Part shown: piece after piece, positions 28,342-41,100 of the stretch
How positions within the stretch are numbered: position 1 is the stretch's first letter
How the letters are laid out: each line of letters starts with the position of its first letter
Origin: Bursaphelenchus xylophilus
Taxonomy: Eukaryota > Nematoda > Chromadorea > Rhabditida > Aphelenchoididae
Direction of reading: 5' to 3'
Length of the DNA: 64,000 bases
Assembly: GCA_904066235.2 (NCBI GenBank)
Contig: CAJFCV020000001.1
Location: forward strand, 4,340,001 to 4,404,000
The notes under the pieces: model-generated
Databases searched by the model: none
What the model was told of the DNA's origin: nothing
Seen by the model: the letters and a program-made list of their open reading frames with translations, nothing else
Translations under genes and position numbers: made by a program

Positions 28342-29795
28342 TTAGGTTGGAAAGTTCGTACGATTTGCTACCCAACTTTGAAATTAATTTTTTTTACGCC
28401 GCGACCGACTGTCCACCGTAGATACCTAGTATATACAAGAGTACAGCGTGCAGATTTATGTGATATGTCCCAGTCCTTAGCTCGACCAAAACGAACATAA
28501 TTATAAGAGGTCCTCCGCTTTGGGGTAGTTTCGGGTGGGGTGCGGAATGCAAGCTCTAGTTTCCAAACCGTTTTTGCTGAAGCTCTGAAACTTTTTAGGC
28601 TATTTCTAGTAGTCTATCCGACTATGTTAACCACAGTTAAAACTCTTAAAAAAGTCTGTGGGATAAAATAATAGCTATTGTTTCAACCAAATCTTCAGAA
28701 AACGCCCCGCTTGAAAAAGTTTTTTTATTACTCCACGCATTGCTGATGGTCTGTCCGTATAACAGGGTTCAGTGAGGCACACGGGTAGCCCTTTACGTGC
28801 TACATGAATAACCCGGATCGTAGACGCTTCGGGTTAGGCGTAAAGAGGCAAAATTGCCACAAATATATAGCTCTAGAGAAATGCGTGTGATTTGCTGACA
28901 ATTAACAATGGTTACCCATTGCTTTATAAAGTAGTAGAACGAGACAGAGGCTCCATTTTCCACCCTAGAAAAGGAGGATTAGAAAACTGCTTTGAGCTGT
29001 TTTTTGAATTTTACGAATTGCTCCGATAGTTCACAAGCGAGTTTTTGAAAAATAAATCATTGAGTTCTGTCATGTTACGCAGTAAAACAATTGGCTAAGG
29101 ACGGGTAGCTAAGTGTAAGGGAGTGTCATTAGTTTTGGCGTATCATAGTTAAACCCATAGGAATACATCGGCAAGCGACTGTTGTAAATCATATTCAAAC
29201 TTGGTGGGTGTTGCTAAAGTCAAGTTTTCTGGCTATGTTTTGATTTAATCCCCGACTACTTCACGCATATTAAGAGCATCAAAAGAAAGCTTTTTAGCAG
29301 TGCCAAAACAGTTTCTTATTATGTCTTACAGTGAGGGACCTGATCCAATGGCAAAAAACGTCTGCTTTTGCATCCCGGAAGGGGCCAAAATGTCTCCAAA
29401 CCCTTCCTTTCTCTAAGCTAAAAAACTCCGCTTTGAAAAGCGCGCCCTTTCCTTCAAGGCGGGCTCTTCAAATCGGGGTTTTATAGCTTGGAGAAGGGAA
29501 GGTTTTGGAGTCATTTTGGCCCCTTCCGGGATGCAAAAGCCGACGTTTTTTGCCATTGGATCCCGTCCCTCACTGTATTAAACAAACCAGCTAAGGATCT
29601 CTACTTGTAGACCAAAGATGGGTAAATGTCTAAATTAAGTTCTCAGTTCGTACATGCTTAAGATGGCTGAGGGTTGTACTGCCAGATAGGGATGCCTGTC
29701 CCCTACCAATACCATATATTTGTGTTTGTCTTTTTCCATCAGCGCAAGAAAAAGTAGCAGCAGTAAAAAATCGTACGAACTTTCCGTCCAACCTA
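28342..29795. mobile_element. decayed mariner-like element, 1.45 kb
   Basis: TA-flanked ends: TTAGGTTGGAAAGTTCGTAC at 28342 and GTACGAACTTTCCGTCCAACCTAA ending at 29795, inverted copies apart from a small indel. Removing the nested 247-bp palindrome leaves about 1.2 kb, close to the usual size of mariner elements. I can find no readable transposase, so it is long dead or was non-autonomous. The end sequence is of the mariner type (TTAGGTTG..AAAGTTCGT). Confidence 0.7.
29329..29575. mobile_element. 247-bp palindromic Tc/mariner-type MITE nested in the mariner remnant
   Basis: It is TA-flanked and almost fully palindromic: CAGTGAGGGACCTGATCC at the left against GGATCCCGTCCCTCACTG at the right, with TGCATCCCGGAAGGGGCC pairing with GGCCCCTTCCGGGATGCA. 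The same element, of the same length, is at 58462-58708. The CAGTG terminus and TA duplication are typical of the Tc1/mariner superfamily. Confidence 0.85.
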
Positions 29796-32185
29796 ATACA
29801 AGTCCGTTCGGGAAGTCATAACTAAATTCTTTATAACAACTAAATTTTTTTAGGTTCCTTGTACAGAGGTTCCAGTGTAGTTTCCTAGCCAAATTTGATC
29901 TCACATTAACTCTGTCTAATCTTGGATTACCGCGTCAGCGGCCTGAGTTTGTCACCATTTCCCACCAACATCATTGTTTTGGCGTTCTAATCCCCAAAAA
30001 GCGGATTTTATTATAAATCTGATATTGGGACTTTATCTTTGATCGCGGGCACTCAATTTAACTAATTTTCGGGGAGACTGCTTACGTTTTTTTTGTAATA
30101 CTAGCAAGATTTTTGTACTGCCAGAAGATTTTTTATGGGATTCTGCAAGTATTTTTTATGAATTTTATAGGGAAATTTGAAAAAAATTGTTTGAGTTTTT
30201 TCCCTAAAAATCTTTGGTTTTTGGCCTAAATATCTCAAAAATGGCCCCGAAAATTCTAATCGACATTTTTCCCATTTTTTATCACAATTTTGGATATTTT
30301 TTTAAAGAACTTTCTCCAGTAATTGGATGATTTTTGGCCGGGTTTTCGGTTTTTGATTTTTATTTATTTGCGAACTTTTTTCCCATTTTCAAGCATCATC
30401 CATCCTCTCTAATGTCCGGCAAGAGTCAATTATCCCTGCGGTTCTGCGCGCTCCGTGCACTTTCCCCTCCTTTTATGGGCATTTCCAAGTTTTTGGACCC
30501 CTTTTTTCAACCCAATCCCTTCCCCCCAAAATTTGTCATATCTTTTTTGGGTTGGGGCCATATAAGGTGGCCATAAAAACAGCGGAAAACAAATCGATAG
30601 CGGCGGCCCAAAAAAGGCGAAAAGAGACGCACCCGCGGACACGTTACGCGGAGGGGAAGCACCACCAAAACTTTCGGAATTATATTTATTCGAGGCTTTT
30701 GTTTTTTGCGCCCTTTACATTATTTATGCGAGAAGGAGAGGGGCGTTTTGTCGGGAATTTCAACAGAATTTGCATGTTACGTCATATTGTGGGGGTTGTT
30801 TTGGTAATCTTTGGGATCTTTAATCAGTTTTGAGGGGTTTTGATACTTTTTAATGGCTTTTTAAGATAAAATACGAGCCGATACATCGATCAAATTTAAT
30901 GTCAATAGCATTCGAAAATTTAATAAATTGCTATAAACAGATTTTACGATTTTTTTGAAAAACGAATAGTTAGAGTACAGATGTCAGATTTTTTAAAATT
31001 TTACCTGAGGAGTCTGAGCACGGCTTTGACATTAACGGCCTTTAAAGAAGAAAGACTGTTGAAGATGAGGAGAGACAGTTAGAAAAAACCAAGTTTTAGT
31101 ATGTGTCTTTGTGAGTGAAAATTTTTCTTTTTATGGAAACTCTCGTATCGCATTTTGAAGAAGATCTAATTTTTCATTTTGAAAATTCCGAAAAATGTTG
31201 TATTTTAGGGATTTTTCATAAACTTTTTTCCGATTTTTCTACAAAAAAATCATCAAACTTTTGCTAGCCACCAAACTCAACAACAAACTTTTTGTTTTCC
31301 CCTTTCAAATTTCATCGTAAATGTCATGAGAAAAGTTTTTTGTTATCGCCTTCTGCAAACGCAAAAATTCCATAAATGGCGCGAAATATGAAATCTAATT
31401 AGGTGTAGGTGGAGAAACGTCATTTGGACGGGAAATGAGTGCTTTTCGTGTATTGTTTTTATTAGTTTAATGGGGAGGAATGACGAGGGATTTTTTTGAG
31501 ATTTTTTGGTTTTTTTGCACGGTGTGAAGAAAAAAATTTTTTGAAAATTTTGCACTGTGCATTTTGGAACTTGATTTGAAAAATTTTTACAATTTTTATG
31601 TACTTTTTACATTTTTTTATTTTTGTATTTTTCGATTTTTTCGACCGCACTGTGCGGAAAAATATGTTTATTTTTGCACAGTGCATTTTTTAACTCTACT
31701 ACACGTATTTTACAATATTTCTTTTTCTTTTTTGATTTTTGTATTTTTCGATTTTTTCGACCGCACTGTGCGGAAAAAGCTTTTTTTTCTAATTTTCTCT
31801 ACCGCGCCGTGTATTCAAAATAAAAAATATTTTGTGTTTAATTTTTATTTTTTTTACCGAGACTTTGCGTATTTTTCAAAATTTATTTTTTTTCAAACTA
31901 AAATCCCCCAATTTTTTCAGACAAATTACAGCCAAACTCACTTCAGCCACTTCCCACCCAAATTCCCCCAACTTTTTCCAAATTTTCCCCCTTCAAATCG
32001 CCTGCGGTAAACTTCCTCAAACTGACGTCATTCAGCTGGAATGCGCCAAGACCTAAACTCCAGGAAATACCGAACAAATCCCACTAAAAACCGGAGATTC
32101 TACTGAACTTTGCAACCACAAACCCAAAGATAAAACAGCGAATCAACCCACAACAGTGTCCACAAGTACCGAGTGTACCAAAAAA
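29796..32185. other. upstream region of the LIN-59-like gene
   Basis: No coding exon is supported. GC-richer DNA at 30410-30660 includes CCATATAAGG at 30558-30567, a match to the SRF CArG consensus. A GCACNGTGC-bearing segment of about 110 bp is tandemly duplicated at 31620-31660 and 31730-31780. An acceptor-like AATTTTTTCAG ends at 31920 and could be a spliced-leader site, leaving a 5-prime leader up to the ATG at 32186. Confidence 0.4.
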
Positions 32186-35100
32186 ATGAGCTTCGAAGCG
32201 GTCCCGTGCATGTTTAAGAGCCGCGATGAGACGGGAAAAGAGGCCCCAAAATGGGGCTTTATTATACGACCGTCCGGCTCGAATGGCCCTGGCCAGGTTG
32301 TCAGTGCTCCATCGACCTCAACAAGCGGTGGGCCAGTCAATTTGCAGCAGAGCCCGGTGAAAAATGTGAGTTTGTGGAAATTTTTTGGAGTTTCTGGAAG
32401 TTTAGGGAAAATTTTTGGTCAAAACATGATTTTTGGGGCAGATATACGTTGTGATAGGGTCAAGAACATGTTCTACATGCCAGTCTAGGTGGTCTTTAGC
32501 AATATAATAGTCGTTTTCGTCATCAAACCAAAGAAAATCAAAGGAAATTTTGGGTGGTTTTCATTTTTCGATTTTTTTGAAAATTAGGAGAACTTGAAGA
32601 TAAAGCCTTTAGTATCATTAGAAAGTTTATTCATTACCCTTTATAACGATATGTTATCCACTTATAATTATTGCTCTACCTTGAGATATTTGAATTTTTT
32701 TTACATCAATCCGTAATTTTTAGTCAAGTACAATATCGGCTTGATAGACCCGAAATCTTTGGTCGATAGAATAGTATTATATATAGTTTTGAAGCTTGTT
32801 TCTTGTTGTATCTAACGGTGTACATTGTGTAGTTTTCATCCACCGTTAAAAATTCGAAAAATTCTTTACTTCCTCAAATTTCAAGAAAATCCATTCCAAC
32901 TTAAATACACCGTATTTTACCCTTTCAGCCTTCGCAATCTCATCTGATCCCCTCCTCAATACCAGCTTCATCCATTCCCTCAACGATGAAGCTCACTCCA
33001 GTCGGCTCAGTCCCAGCATCGGCAGTTCAGCCAGTTCAGCCGATTTCAGCCCCAAAGACTCTTCAGTTGAAGCCCGCATTCAAGGCGTTAGTCCCAGCCG
33101 GCGCCAACAAACAGATCTTGGCCTCGAATGGGAAGGTGGCCTTGATCCCTGCGAGCAGTATCACAACTACGAATGGGGTCGCGACAAGTGTAAATAACGG
33201 CCAAATTGCGGTGAAACCAAAGACAAACAGCAAAAATGGACCTCAGGTTGGTTTTGAAGACTTTTTAAGGCAATATTCAAATTTTAAATTGATAAAATCT
33301 AGATAACTTTGACCTCTATCATAGTGTAAATACAATAGTATAATATATTTTTTTATTGTCTTGTTTTCGTGTTTTGACGCACTCCCAAAATTAATTCTAA
33401 TGAAAGAGCCCGCTGAAATTATTTTTTTGAAACTTTTTCCCTCCGGGTTTACGTCGAATCCCGACCAATTTCACATGATAATCTGTAAACAGGGGGATTA
33501 AGTAAGAAGAAGATTTCGAGAAAACGGCGAGCAAAAATCCAGTTCTCTGAGACTTTTAAAGGCCAGAAAGGTTGGAATCCGGGTGGGTATTAATCTTGGG
33601 AGATTTCCGGAGAATTTTCTGGATTTTCTTTGGGATTTGATGATCGAAAGTGGAGAGATTTGGCTGGAAACTTGTTGAGGAAGTTTTTGAGAATTTTTTT
33701 TGGGAACTTTTTTTGGAATTTGTAAACCGCGTTATGCAGAAAAGTCAAGAAAAAAAATGATTTATTCATTTTATATTTCAAAAAATTTTATTAAAAAAAT
33801 AAATGTACGCTTTAAAAAAACATTAATTTTTTTGGCCGCGTTATGCAGAATTTCTTTAAATTTTAAAATTTTTTCGATTTTTTTTTTTAACTTTTAAAAT
33901 CCAAAATCAATCCGTATACTTTGCAAAACCTCTCTCTTCCAATTCCAATCCCGTCCTTTTAACGGATTACTTTTCTGTTTATGCAGTCTCCAACAATATT
34001 ACATCCCTTCCTCACCTCGAGGTTTTGGCAAACAAAAAGTTTTTTGGACTTGTACGTCAGCTGCGAAATGTAGTCACTAATTGGATTATAATTGTACGGA
34101 AAAGTGTAAAAACCTGAAGGCAGTAATCGGGAAAGTTACTCGCCTTCTGTTTCGCACTCTGAAAAAAGGGGAAGTTGATTAGAGGTGGGAAATTAGTTTC
34201 GAAATAAACTTGAAGTGTTAATGGCTGTAGGAAAATTAATTTGAAGTATTGGAGATTAATTTTGGTGTGTCAACCAGTCATTTTTTAGCAATATTTTAGC
34301 TACAGGCGTTTCTTACAATAATTTCAAAGGTTTTTGCGAATTTTCGAATATTTTTTTAAAAATTTTTTCCATGTAATATAATTCGCAACAAACAGGTGTA
34401 CGTATTTTACCAAAAAATAGTTTAACCATACTTTTTCTTAATAATTTCTGTTGTTTTTATTATAATACGAATCATCACGTAGTTTTCGTGTGGGCTTTTG
34501 CTGAAAACCTCAATATAATCATTATTAAGGGGTCATAAACCGATGAGGAACTATTTAATTTTTAGAGATAAAAAAATCATTGAAAATTTGAAATCGTGTG
34601 TTTTACCAATTTTTTCGTTTTTTATTTGCAATTTTCCATAATTTTTTTTCAAAGAACAGCTTTTTTAAAATTAATTTTTTCCCTCGCTTCTTAAAAATGT
34701 AAACATAAATTTGCTCCTGTTTACGCGTTAGACGATAATTAATATTAAATGAGACCCCCCAAATCTCCTTCTAAACGTTTTTTCGGCCGCTGTTTTGGCC
34801 AGGATATGATGTCAATCTCTCCGCCTTTTCCCATCTTCATCGCTTGTTTAATTTCATTCCTGGTACTTTACATGTTTCGGATTAAAAAGTCATTTTGTTT
34901 TTGGCTGTTAATTTAACTATAATATAGCTCAGATTATATGGTTATGACATAATTTTCAGGCTTAAATTTTAATGAGCAAGGCTAAAAGTTAGATCTTTTG
35001 TTAATGAAATTGATAAAAGTTCACTTTCCAATTACAATTATATGTCTGGTTTTTGTTAAAAACAATTTTTTTTACTTCCCCCGTCTCACACTTTCAATTA

Positions 35101-38100
35101 TTGCCAGTTGTAAATACCAAACAATGTCTCGATATTCCCCTTAATTAAGAAGAGTGTCTAATTTTGGAGTTGTGCGTCTATTTTTGGCCCGAATTGTGTA
35201 TGGGATTTTGCGAAATCTTGTACATTATTTCTAGTGGTTTTTGGTTCGGAAAAGTCGGGAAAATTCCACAAAAAATCCCGAAAAAACAGTCCTTATCCCG
35301 AAAAAGACTACTTCTAAAATTACTAGTAATCAAACAGCTAAGGTCGTGGTGTCATGTGGAGAATAATTTTTGAACCCAAAACAAGATTTTTTAATAGTTT
35401 TTGGCCAAATTTAGCGCTGTTTACCCTTTACATTTTGTTAATGTCGCATTTATACACATGTTTACGCCCCGCGGGCTAATCCCTTTTTTGGCTGAGAGAA
35501 TGAATAATTGAGGGGGAAGTATTGATGTTTTTTTGGCCCACTTCCTCAATTAGAAATTTCGGAATGACATAATGGAGATTGTGAAGAAAAATAGGACCAA
35601 ATTAGTGGGAAAACAGGTGGAATTTGGCCTGTTTTGGGCAAATTAAGGCCGTAATTTATATGAATGAGGTGTAATGAATTGGATTATACTATGAAAAATC
35701 GGAATATTGCTATTAAAAAAGCATAGGTCTTCCGTTTCGCGGCAAAAATAATATTTTTATATTATTTTAGGTTATTTTAGACCAAAATTTTAAAAAGTGA
35801 ATTGCATAATGGATAACCATCAGATTCTCTTCAAATTTTGCAAGATTATTCTAATTATCATCATAATAATTATTCTATAGGTATTTTCAAAATCTGAATG
35901 CTGAACTTTGAGAAATTCGCATTTCTAGTCGTGCCTTATCAAAAAATTTTTTTTCGAAAACATTCGATTTGCCCTATTTTTTGTAAAACAAATATGCTGG
36001 TGGCCTACAAAAAGCGTTGATTGTTTTAATACATCATATAGATTTCATTCTTCTGCACTTTATTCAACCTTATTTTAAGTTTTTACCCTTTTTTTTGTCA
36101 TCATTTTCCAAATTTTTATCAAACTTTTCAACTTTTCGCCTCGAAAAATTGCTCATTTCCTCTTGGCATGGATCAAAAATTAATGTAAACCCCTCGGGCA
36201 TGTGACATTTTCTGTTTATCTCCAAACTTTTTTGGCCAAACTTTGAATTCAACTCCAAAATGACGCCTTATGTATGTTAATTGGGTTAACCTTTCATCTT
36301 ACTTCAACGTTTAAAACATCAAAAATTAAGAGCATTGGTTGTGCAAGGGAATGCAGGTGCCCGCAGAGGGAAGCACGACTAAATTTAGATTGTATATCTG
36401 TACACAGCCTCGGGCAAGCGTCTTTTGTTCGTATTTTTAGCCTGCTTTTGTGGGCGAAAATAGAAATTAAAGGGCAGGTCTGGGAAATTAGGAGGATTTG
36501 GAGGGGAAATTGAGAAAAAGTGACGAAATTAAATAACAAGGAAGTAGAGTAGTTATTTTTTTACAATTTTTGAAAAAAAAATTCGATTTTTTACCGAAAA
36601 TTTACTATGTAAAATTTAAAAAATGGATGATTTTCGAAAAACAAAGTTGACGTTCGCATCAGAGTGTAAACTACAATATTTCTGCAGAAAATCTATTTTC
36701 CCAAAGCTGAATTCAAAAAGATATAACCGAAAATGTTTTTTCTCTGTCCGACTCCTCATTTTCTTTTGTCTCTCGTCTTCAAAGATAGTTGAATATCTCG
36801 GCTGAGCTTGCAAAGAATGGGTTAAAATTTAAAGCAGTTAATTCATGGCCTATTTAGAGTAAATAGGCCTAGTTTGAGGAAAATCGAATATACGTGCCTG
36901 TGGCAATTTAGGCTTTTTTTTTAATTTTGGAATTTTTCAAAAATTACAAAATTTTTTGCATTTTTGGTTAATTTCAATGTCGTAGAAAGAATGCTTAGCG
37001 TTTTTTTAAAATTTTTCTAGCTGCAATAAATATTTTTTAAAATCAAAAACATTTTTTTTTTCTTTTGGCTCATTTTTTTATTTTCCCGCCAAAAGCTAAA
37101 ATTGTAACACTCGTACTATTTAACATTTGGCTCAATTACACTTTGGAGTGTTATATTTGTCTCGGTGTCCCAAGAATTCGTATAGTTTCGCTCCTCTCGG
37201 GCCTAATGCGATTATAAATGCCTTTTTCGGAGGTATTTTTGGTTGCTTTACACGATATTTTTAGCCGAGAAGAAAACCTAGACGACTATACAGGGTGCGC
37301 CAAAAATATTGGGACTCATATTTTTACTTGCCCTGCGGGCTGTAATGGTACAAGAGCAAAGTGGTCACTTGTGCAAACGTGCAATGCTCCCAAGAATCTA
37401 TCTTCAAAGTTTCAGGCAGAGTAGTCGTATACGACACCTGTTCTGCCATTATAAGTGCTCACAACTAAGGCCCCTGAGACACGGACCCCAAAATGGATAA
37501 AAATTGGAAACACTAGTTTTACCGTTGCATGCTATGGCAGAAATTCACTTTATATGACAGAGTAGCGGTCGCTTTTTATACACTAAAAATGATTTTTACT
37601 TATAATGACGATTTCATCTTTTACAGCTCGTCAAAGCCGGCCTAAAAACGCGCCGTTTTCCAGAAAACTTCGTAAGATCAAATATTTTTATGTAGAAGTT
37701 TCGACGTAAGGTTCCCAGCGTACTAGGCATCAGAGATACTTTTATAAGGACAACGAGAGTCTGACTAGTCGTCTTTGAAAAATTATTTTTTTATCTTCTG
37801 CCTCTGGGGGATGAAATAGTGACTACAGCGGTAGAATTTACTCTAAGGTTGCTCGTCAAGTGAGCTTGGACTGAAGATCGCTAAATGTAATTCAGTTTTG
37901 TCAACATGTATCCCGAGTACAGCGTTACGTCGATGTTTACGCTCAAGTACTTTTCAACTTGTAGTAAACTGCCAAAATATATCAAGCTTCGAAGGACCGT
38001 GCCTCCAATCCGCACCATAAAGTTTTTTCCATACAGGAACTGTCCCTGTGTAGGTGTAGATTTTCTTTTACAGTATGACAATTCCCTATGTACACACTCT

Positions 38101-41100
38101 ATAAACACAAAATTTTAGAGCAACACGGGCGATACTGTGGTATTGAGATCGTTAAAGACATAAAAATCCAAACTTTCGGGATTTTTTTTTGTTTTTTCGA
38201 CCAGCGCCGCCATATCGGTCGTCAACCATGATTACATACGTTGTTACGAAGTGAATAGCATGTGCTTTAAACACAATAAATTTGAAGGATCTTACTTTCC
38301 CTTAGCGGAAATAATGGCCAAATTGATTTCCCGGTCATCCATTTGAAAAGAAAATTTTGGTCCCCCAAAAACTTTTGAATATTTTTTCAAGTTTGCAATA
38401 GGCCTCAACCCTGGCATTACCGTTGCCGTATAGCAAGACCGTTACCTTTGCTAAAACGGCCAAAAGTTTTGATTCCAAGGCCTGCTGAAAAAAGCTACAC
38501 GGAATTGATTTTTGTCCCAATATTTTTGGCGCACCCTGTAGTTTTCGTGTTATTTTGTTGGGATGTACACGTACTCGGATAAAAAGTTCGGATTGGAAAT
38601 GGTGTTTAAGGATTCTGGGATGTTGTTCATGATGTATTGGGGGGATTAAAGGAAAAGGAGTGATATAAAAGGTGCAGATAAAAATCAGAAACTATTCGTG
38701 GGTCTAAAATTAGTCTTTGGGTCCATGTTTGACATTGGAATCAAAAAAATACAGAAAAAATTGAAACGAATTTTTAGAGTTTTTTTATTTTTGTCGTGAT
38801 TAAAAATTATTAAAAAAGCAGTAATAAAAAATAAAAACTAAAAATAACTATTTTTCATCGATTTTTTTAAATTTTTCCCATTAGATTTTTTTTTATTTTT
38901 ATTTGCCTAGGCCTAATAAATAAATTGCTAAAAAATATTTATTTCTTTTTTGTTTACTTTTTTTACTATTTTTTTATAAAAAAATATTAAATTTTTGGCT
39001 TTTCTATTTTTTACAATTAAAAAAATCTCAAATAAAAAAAATATATATTTTGTAAAATACGGAGCTGACTGTTTGTACCATTAACCAAATCTTCCATTCA
39101 CACCACTTTCTCCCCACAAACTGAACCTTATTTCTCTCCCGAACCCTCATGAAGTTCACGTTTTTTGGCCCGTTTCTCGCCACTGATTGACTTGTTTACG
39201 TGGCGCTGAGTTGTAACAACTCTCACTCAAAGTTCGCCTTTCTGTTTCCATCATTTATATCAGTGTTTCGACGAAAAAACCGAAAAGAAATTAAGAGTGA
39301 CAAAGCCCCGAAAAGGGGATTTTTTGTTTTTGTTTCGCTTATCAGTTAATCGTTTTTTGTTTCTCCCCAAAAATTTGGGTTTTCGCTTCGAAGATCGTTT
39401 AGTTTCGGCGTTACTACGACGACGGATTAAATTTTGGAACTGAATTTGTCCTTTTAACTTTTTATTCAATGGTTCGTAGTAAATAGTAGGCTACTTTACA
39501 GCGGGATTATTAAAAAAGTAGACTTGTTATTGCGGGATTAGGAAAATCCCCCGGATCTCGATGGATAATGGGTTTAAACTACAAAAATTTGCAAACATAG
39601 TCTGGGATGGGGTTTTACAATTTTTGAGGAGATGGTTTGGCTATAGCAAAGGGGGATTTTAATGAAAAATTTATTTTTTTACAAAAAATATGTAAAAAAC
39701 TTTTAAAAAGATCTTGGTAGTTCGGCGCTCCGCTTGCGGGAAAGTGTTTCGCATAGTATAAACACGTATTATTTTTGATTATTTTTTCGTTTTTAAGTCA
39801 AAATTTCGGGTTTTCATAAAAATTTTTGCAAAAAAGTATCAAAATCTATCAAATTTCAGCAATATTTTGACTTGCCGGCCCGTGTTTTACCCCGAGTGTA
39901 AACCAAATTTTATTTTTTTTCCTAAACTTTCCATTTTTCCTTAATTTTTGGCCAAAAAATTGTAAAAATCACAAAAAAAATCGTATAAAATCAAAAAAAC
40001 CACGAAATTTCACGATTCGTTTTTTACCCTCTCCTCATTTCAGAAATGCCCAGTCATTGAGCCCTCGACCAGTGCCGCGCCCCTCCCCAACATGCCCTCC
40101 ACTTCGTATCGGATGAACGATCTTCAGGAGGATCTGAATTCGATTGAAATGAACGAATTGATGCCCACGAATGGGGGAATCAACACGGAAGAGTACTTGG
40201 GAGGCCAAGGAATGCCCATGCCGAACACGAATGCGCATGGATACTACGGCGGATATGAGGGATACTATCAGCATTGCAACATGCAGACGGCTGGCACGTC
40301 ACAAAGTAGGTCGAAGAAAAATAAATACTAAAAATGAGCAGCGTATTTTACATTTTTTGAAGTCTTCAAAACAAATTATTGATTGAAAAAAAATCCAAAA
40401 AATATGTCATGATGACGTATTTTTTTGAAATTTTGAAAATGCATAAAAAAATCAAAAATTTTGAAATTTCATACCTAAAAGCACCAAAAATTTTCTTTTC
40501 AGTGCAACCCCTCCCCAGCACATCGATGAATACACAAATGAACCCATCGATGGGCCCTTCCATGCATCCCAACCCCTCAATAAACCCTCCAATCCACCAT
40601 TACAACGCCCCCTACGACTGTAATGTCTACCCATCAACGTCCTACCAGAACAACGGATATTACAATCAATGGCAGGCGCCGGTACAGCATCCGCATCAAC
40701 GAATCCATCAGGTCCAACAACAGGTCTCCACTTCTCCGGACTCGGGCATCCAATCCATCGACGGGTCCCCGCCCTCGATGGCATTCACCCCGCCCTTGAG
40801 TGGGGAGGCGTTCTCGGTGCAGGCGTTGCCCTACGACCCCGCCGAACCCACTCCAGCGCATCAGCCGCCTTCAGCATCGTCCATGTTGCCGCCCCTCTCG
40901 AATCAGCCTTGTGCGCCAGAGATCAGCGAAATCCAAACGAATGTAGCGGATCAGCACGCCGATTTATCGGATATGCCAACGCTGATTCGGGCAGATGAAG
41001 AGACCGGCTTGACGAATCGACCAGGCCCGTCCACCGAAGCCGAAGCCCCGATCCTGGATTCGAGTCCGAACTCGAATAGGTCGAGATCAGCGTCGGCGAG

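Noticed and set aside
30558..30567. CCATATAAGG, a perfect CArG box
   Set aside because: A single short match in a long intergenic stretch is expected by chance; no partner sites seen.
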